Below are positions 4,797 through 8,849 of a DNA stretch of 8,849 nt, piece after piece (the first letter of the stretch is position 1; every line of letters begins with the position of its first letter). Below the pieces are notes generated by a model. The model was not told where the DNA came from. It was given only the letters and a program-made list of their open reading frames with translations, and searched no databases. The position numbers and the translations under genes were made by a program. The DNA comes from Rickettsia endosymbiont of Ixodes persulcatus (GTDB lineage: Bacteria; Pseudomonadota; Alphaproteobacteria; Rickettsiales; Rickettsiaceae): positions 1 through 8,849 of the forward strand of contig JAPYLE010000200.1 in assembly GCA_027293795.1 (NCBI GenBank). Reading direction: 5' to 3'.

Positions 4797-7673
4797 TTAT
4801 ATGTTTTTTTGTTGACCTTGATTTTTTTGTTCGTCTTTTATTTTTGCAGCGAATCCTTTGTTCCTAGTGTTAGGCTTAAATTTTGCTGCGAATGTACTAG
4901 ATTTTGTTTGTTGTTTTTCTACAGTTTTATCTTTCTTTTCTTTTATTTCTACTTTTGGCGTTTCTTGGTTTAAATTATTTTGTACCTGTTTTAAAATATC
5001 TTGTTCTTTAGCTTTATCAATATTATTATTTACATTATTTAAATTTTCTTCTCTTTCTTTAGATTTTTCTGTTTCGGCTTTTTGTCTTGCTTGTTGCTTT
5101 TCTGTTACTAACTCATCAATATTTTCAAGAGGCGGTGAGATATATTTATCTATACTGCTAGTCAAATTTTCAAATGATTTTTGAATATTGCGTAAAGGTT
5201 TTTGGATAAATTTATAAGTTCCGGCAGCAACTGCTCCACCGGCCAAAATACTTGCTCCTAGAATGACAGCTTTAGTAGCCAGTGCTGTACCGGCGCCTAA
5301 TAACACAGGCATTGCTACGAAAGGTGCAGTTGCTACTGCAAGCCCCGCTACTATTGCTGCCCCCCCTACTAAAAATTTTTTACTTGCTAAAAAATTTGTT
5401 ACGTTGCTAATTCCTGATGTAATAATTTTAGTAAGTTTTGTACAAAGCTGTCCCACTCCGGTTTTCAGGAACCAACCGCTTTTCTCTCTTGCATGAATTT
5501 TATCTTGTAATTTAGCATGTTTGTTAACATTTACAGATGTTTTTTTATCGTCTTTATCATGATGCTCTAAATTCCCTTTAGCTTCACCTTTAGTATCATG
5601 CATCTTTGTAGCATCGTCGATCTTTGCTTTATCAAAATCTGCTCCTTCTTTATTTATTCTAGCTAGATTTGCTGCTTTTAGATGCGCTTGTTTTAGATTG
5701 GCTTCTTTAAATATAGCATCAAGTGCTTCTGCTGCTTGCATATCAGCATTTTCAAGTGTAGCTTTTTCTAAATTAGCTTTTGTAAGGTCAGCTCGCTTCA
5801 TTATTGCGTTTTTTAAATTAGCTTCCTTAGCATTAATATTTTTAGCAATAGCATCCGAAATATCTAATCCTTCAGCTTTTGCTTTTTCTAAAGTAGCATT
5901 ACTTAACTTAGCAAATTGTGCGCTTGCATCAGTAAGTATAGCACCGGTAAGGTTAGCATATTCAAGATTTGCTTTATTAAGTAAAGCCTTGTTCATATTA
6001 GCATTAACAAGATTAACTCTTTCCATAATAGCATTTCTTAAATCTGCTTCTTCTAAAGATAATATATTCGCAAATTCAGCATCACTAAAATAGGCATTCC
6101 TTGCAGTGATGCTTTTCATGTTACATTGCTCTTTGAATTTTGCTTCTAACGCATGTGCGTTATTCATAAAAGCATTTTCAAGATTAGTAGAAACGATATT
6201 TGCTTGATCTAGCAGTGCATTATTTAAAACTACTCTCTGCATTTGAACTCTTTGCATATCTGCGTAGGCAAGCGATATACCGGTAAGATTAGAATTTTTC
6301 CATTCTGAATATTTAATAACTAACTTTTCGGCATCAGCATTAACCATCATAACCGCATTAAATTTGCTATTTGTTACCTCTGCTTCAGATAAATCTACTT
6401 TGGGCATATAGCTTCTTGACATATCGCTATTTTCAATTTTGCTCTTTTTAAGATCAGCAAAAAGAAATCCTGCGTTACGAGCTGTAACATTTTGAAAAAC
6501 AGCATTTTGTAAATTAGATCCTTCAAAATTAGTAAAATCTAGGTTACAATTTGAGATTTTAATATTCTCTAAGTTAGCTGAAGCAAATAATGTATTCTTC
6601 AGGTTAAGATTAGTAAGAGTTTTACCTGATAAATCAATTTCTGAAAGATTGGGAATTATATGTATATCTTCTGAAAGGTTTTTTTTCTTTCTAACAAATT
6701 CGGTAAGAGATAATTTTGTGTCAGATTGTTTTGCTGCTTCAGCTAAATATAGATCAAATTCTTGAGAAGTTAATTTTATATATTCTTTCAATATATCTCG
6801 TGCTTTGGCAGTCGAACCTATAATATATGACGGATCTAGTTTTATTTGTATTTTTTCGTCTTTTAGCTGCTCAAAAATACCATCTAGACCCTTACCACAG
6901 AACATTCTGAGATTATCTAAAGAACGCACCTCAGTTTCTAATTTATTTACTTTTTGCTGTAATAGGTTGATTTTCGCTAGTTCATTTTGTCGGTTTTGAG
7001 CAATAGTTTCTGCACTATTCCAAAAAGCATTTAAAAGATTGGTAGCAATCCCAGGATTATCTAAGTTTTGCTTTAAATCTTCTAACTCTTCTTGCTTGGT
7101 TTTTAGCTCTTTTGATTTAACTTCCCATAAAGTTTTGTCGTCTTCCCCAGCCAAAATATATTTCTTTTTGTTTGTAACTCCGTCTATAACTACTTCTTTA
7201 ATACGTTCTTTTTCTAAATCTTTATCTATGTATTTATTTAATCTTTCAAGATCTGAAAAAGATAGTTTTATATCTCGTATTTTATCTTTTAGATTGGGGA
7301 TTTTATAGTTATCATAATCTTTATAATTAAAATCTGTGTAATGAAGATTTGCTCCTCTAAAGTCAGTACCGATAAATTTACAATCATTAAATTTTACATT
7401 TGTTAAATCTGAATCACATAATATGGTATTTGTTAAATCACAATTATTAAATACAGTATCTGTTAGTATTGTACCTTGCAAATTAGCATTAGTTAAATCT
7501 CTATCATTGATCTCTTGATCTGCTAAACTAGCAATAACAATTTTGTCCTTATCATTAGAGAAATAGGTATTTTTGATAAAATCATTTAGTGAAACATTAG
7601 GGTTATCTTTTATATAACTAAGGTAATCATTTAAGTCTTTTTCTTCACATTTATATATATTAAGATTTGTCAT
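4797..7673 (-). CDS. Large pentapeptide-repeat protein with membrane segments
   Basis: This 958-residue protein has a mosaic layout. Residues 57-116 form a first pentapeptide block (DLTNANLQGTILTDTVF... type). Residues about 140-330 are charged, mostly helical, with a likely coiled coil at 185-255. Residues 345-685 form a second block of nearly 70 A-(N/D)-L-x-x-like units, expected to make a long right-handed quadrilateral beta helix. A His/Asp/Lys-rich linker follows (690-735). Then come two hydrophobic Gly/Ala-rich segments (about 767-791 and 793-819), likely a membrane hairpin. The tail is Gln/Lys/Glu-rich, coiled-coil-like, with FAAKFK (928-933) and FAAKIK (941-946). There is no N-terminal signal peptide. 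Function is unknown; surface, membrane or secreted roles are guesses. It lies between rluB and rsmD in the same direction, without a visible Shine-Dalgarno sequence before its ATG. Its being a real pentapeptide-repeat gene is certain from the repeats. Confidence 0.9.
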   Translation of the reverse strand: MTNLNIYKCEEKDLNDYLSYIKDNPNVSLNDFIKNTYFSNDKDKIVIASLADQEINDRDLTNANLQGTILTDTVFNNCDLTNTILCDSDLTNVKFNDCKFIGTDFRGANLHYTDFNYKDYDNYKIPNLKDKIRDIKLSFSDLERLNKYIDKDLEKERIKEVVIDGVTNKKKYILAGEDDKTLWEVKSKELKTKQEELEDLKQNLDNPGIATNLLNAFWNSAETIAQNRQNELAKINLLQQKVNKLETEVRSLDNLRMFCGKGLDGIFEQLKDEKIQIKLDPSYIIGSTAKARDILKEYIKLTSQEFDLYLAEAAKQSDTKLSLTEFVRKKKNLSEDIHIIPNLSEIDLSGKTLTNLNLKNTLFASANLENIKISNCNLDFTNFEGSNLQNAVFQNVTARNAGFLFADLKKSKIENSDMSRSYMPKVDLSEAEVTNSKFNAVMMVNADAEKLVIKYSEWKNSNLTGISLAYADMQRVQMQRVVLNNALLDQANIVSTNLENAFMNNAHALEAKFKEQCNMKSITARNAYFSDAEFANILSLEEADLRNAIMERVNLVNANMNKALLNKANLEYANLTGAILTDASAQFAKLSNATLEKAKAEGLDISDAIAKNINAKEANLKNAIMKRADLTKANLEKATLENADMQAAEALDAIFKEANLKQAHLKAANLARINKEGADFDKAKIDDATKMHDTKGEAKGNLEHHDKDDKKTSVNVNKHAKLQDKIHAREKSGWFLKTGVGQLCTKLTKIITSGISNVTNFLASKKFLVGGAAIVAGLAVATAPFVAMPVLLGAGTALATKAVILGASILAGGAVAAGTYKFIQKPLRNIQKSFENLTSSIDKYISPPLENIDELVTEKQQARQKAETEKSKEREENLNNVNNNIDKAKEQDILKQVQNNLNQETPKVEIKEKKDKTVEKQQTKSSTFAAKFKPNTRNKGFAAKIKDEQKNQGQQKNI

Positions 7674-7702
7674 ATGTTTTTTATATGATTAGTTAAAATG
7701 CG

Positions 7703-7723
7703 TTAGTAATAACACATTACTAA
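7703..7723 (-). other. Perfect hairpin between rluB and the pentapeptide gene
   Basis: TTAGTAAT (7703-7710) and ATTACTAA (7716-7723) form a perfect 8-bp stem with loop AACAC, directly after the rluB stop codon in the minus-strand direction. The following minus-strand bases CGCATTTTAAC have only a short T run, so it could be a weak terminator or an attenuating or RNA-stabilising hairpin in the 50-bp spacer. The all-AT nature of most of the stem makes the pairing weak. Confidence 0.4.
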
Positions 7724-8413
7724 TTATTTTTCCAGTATCGTATTATTTATTTCTTTATAATCTCCAGGTTTTAGATTATCTATTGTAAAATTACCATATT
7801 GAACCCTAATTAATCTGTTAACTTTTAGTCCAAAATACTCGAATATTCTTCTAATTTCACGATTTTTTCCTTCAAATAAAACTATTTCAAACCAAGCGTT
7901 AGTATTATTTCCCCTTAGTAATTTTATTGAATGGGGATTATAAAATATCCCGTCAATTTCTAAATTTTTATAATCACTTTTTAGTAGAATATCAGGCTTT
8001 CCGTATGCCCTGACATGATATACTCGCTTTAACTTATTTGGCGGTAATTCAAACTGTCTTGCTAAATCACCGCTATTAGTTAGTAATAACAAACCTTCAC
8101 TATTTAAATCTAATCTACCTATTGAAATCACACGAGGTAAACTGGTTAAGTCCTCAAACACGGTTTTACGAGATAAAGGGTCTTTATGAGTGGTAATTAA
8201 ACCGACAGGTTTGTAATAGATCCAAAGCCTTGGTTTTTGCGATTGATTGATTAATATGCCTGATACTTCAATTTGATTACTAATATCAACATTTGTAGCC
8301 GGTGATAAAATTGTAATGCCGTCTACTTTTACCTGCCCTTCAGCTATCAGCTTTTCAGCATCACGTCTAGAACAAACTCCTGAATTACTAATTACTTTGG
8401 CTAATCTCTGCAT
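7724..8413 (-). CDS. rluB: RsuA/RluB-family rRNA pseudouridine synthase
   Basis: Members of this family convert a single uridine of rRNA to pseudouridine; RluB acts on U2605 of 23S rRNA (E. coli numbering), RsuA on 16S U516. The 229-residue protein opens with an S4 RNA-binding domain (1-50, MQRLAKVISNSGVCSRRDAEKLI). The catalytic motif GRLDLNSEGLLLLT spans 99-112, with Asp102 the expected nucleophile, and EGKNREIRRIFEYFGLKVNR spans 181-200. The wording of the last motif and the S4 start SGVCSRRDAE favour RluB over RsuA, though substrate choice is not proved by sequence. The protein lacks the long basic C-terminal tail that E. coli RluB carries. It is the first gene of the minus-strand run and sits behind a good promoter-like sequence. 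Confidence 0.88.
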   Translation of the reverse strand: MQRLAKVISNSGVCSRRDAEKLIAEGQVKVDGITILSPATNVDISNQIEVSGILINQSQKPRLWIYYKPVGLITTHKDPLSRKTVFEDLTSLPRVISIGRLDLNSEGLLLLTNSGDLARQFELPPNKLKRVYHVRAYGKPDILLKSDYKNLEIDGIFYNPHSIKLLRGNNTNAWFEIVLFEGKNREIRRIFEYFGLKVNRLIRVQYGNFTIDNLKPGDYKEINNTILEK

Positions 8414-8570
8414 TTTTAAATATAGTAAATTTCAATAAGAATATATAAAAATGCTATTAAAAAGCAATATTAATAATTTGATATAAATTATTAATATAAT
8501 TATATTATATTGTTACATATATTTTAACAAAATTATACAAATGTTAATTTTACTTATCAAAACTTTTTAT
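8414..8570 (-). other. AT-rich leader upstream of rluB
   Basis: This region is almost entirely A and T, has no plausible open frame, and holds the promoter-like sequence at 8532-8560. Runs such as ATTAATATAATTATATTATATTG add several alternative TATAAT-like words, so the exact start point is uncertain. If the best promoter is used, the rluB message has a leader of about 110 bases. Confidence 0.6.
8532..8560 (-). promoter_or_regulatory. Sigma-70-like promoter for rluB and the genes behind it
   Basis: Reading the minus strand, TTGATA (8560-8555) and a perfect TATAAT (8537-8532) are separated by exactly 17 bases. This is the best promoter match I see on the minus strand and it faces rluB. The AT-rich background raises the risk of a chance match, so confidence is moderate. 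No operator-like palindrome overlaps it clearly. Confidence 0.5.
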
Positions 8571-8574
8571 AGTC

Positions 8575-8849
8575 CCTTTGGTGGTTAAAACCTCCATCTT
8601 CCAGATGGAAAAGCCTTAGCTTGCCATTGCGCCATGATGCGTTAGCATCACAAGCACCATGAGTTCAATACGTCAGGAAATTACGTACTGTTTACTATAG
8701 TCGCTATTATGGTAGACATTGTGTGTGCAAGGAAGTTACTGTAGGTCTAATAGTGGTAATGTAACGATTATATGATTAATAGGCATATTGGTACACATGA
8801 GCCAGACATGATTTTGCACATACGGGTCGCATAAGCTTTAGCTTCATAT
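8575..8849. other. Hairpin-rich, apparently non-coding stretch at window edge
   Basis: Composition changes sharply at about 8571 from almost pure AT to a mixed sequence. It contains hairpins TCCATCT/AGATGGA (8593-8599, 8603-8609), TGATGC/GCATCA (8635-8640, 8645-8650, loop GTTA) and AAGCT/AGCTT near 8833-8844, plus GGTTAAAACC (8583-8592). No reading frame of useful length is open on either strand. The hairpin followed on the minus strand by GGTTTTAACCACC resembles the end of a transposable element, possibly of the IS200/IS605 group, with the rest of the element beyond the window. A structured RNA gene is the other option. Neither is proved. Confidence 0.35.

Noticed and set aside
5698..6093. 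A 131-codon plus-strand open frame opposite the pentapeptide block
   Set aside because: It mirrors the A/L-rich repeat codons of the minus-strand gene and has a composition typical of an antisense shadow; no ribosome binding site or domain.
8790..8835. Possible group II intron domain V (GAGCC ... TTGCACATACGGGTC)
   Set aside because: The 3' half resembles domain V, but the GAAA-type loop is missing, the stem has mismatches, and there is no reverse transcriptase or intron boundary in view.
8575..8849. tRNA, tmRNA, SRP RNA or RNase P RNA gene
   Set aside because: None of their conserved cores is present.
1..8849. CRISPR array, toxin-antitoxin pair or defence cassette
   Set aside because: No regularly spaced direct repeats and no proteins of such systems were seen; the genes are mostly housekeeping.

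Overview
The window looks like a piece of a Rickettsia chromosome or that of a close relative. The DNA is very AT-rich, Shine-Dalgarno sequences are weak, the housekeeping proteins have alphaproteobacterial character, and short palindromic repeats sit between genes and run into the ends of coding regions in the manner of Rickettsia palindromic elements (RPEs). The genus is an inference from these traits; the species is not identifiable by eye.

Layout: positions 1-300 hold the 3' end of an IS200/IS605-type Y1 transposase gene (plus strand) and its probable right-end hairpin. An unrecognised acidic protein with 12-residue repeats (312-785, plus) starts about ten bases beyond that end. A perfect 12-bp hairpin terminator (793-823) separates it from a convergent run of seven minus-strand genes. 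In transcription order these are an RluB/RsuA-type pseudouridine synthase (8413-7724), a 958-residue pentapeptide-repeat protein (7673-4797), rsmD (4788-4216), radA (4087-2747), an unrecognised 109-residue protein overlapping radA by 4 bp (2750-2421), recO (2309-1584) and tsaB (1492-812). Upstream of rluB is an AT-rich leader with a good sigma-70-like promoter (8532-8560), and then a more GC-rich, hairpin-containing, apparently non-coding stretch up to the window edge.

The minus-strand genes deal with RNA modification (rluB for 23S rRNA, rsmD for 16S rRNA, tsaB for tRNA t6A) and recombination repair (radA, recO). They are ordinary conserved genes. The unusual content is the large pentapeptide protein, which combines two pentapeptide blocks, a central helical region, a hydrophobic pair of likely membrane segments and a charged tail with a repeated FAAK motif; the small dodecad-repeat protein beside the IS end; and the palindromic repeats that supply the last codons of recO and of the 109-residue gene, apparently in two different reading frames.

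I found no CRISPR array, tRNA, rRNA or recognisable defence system.
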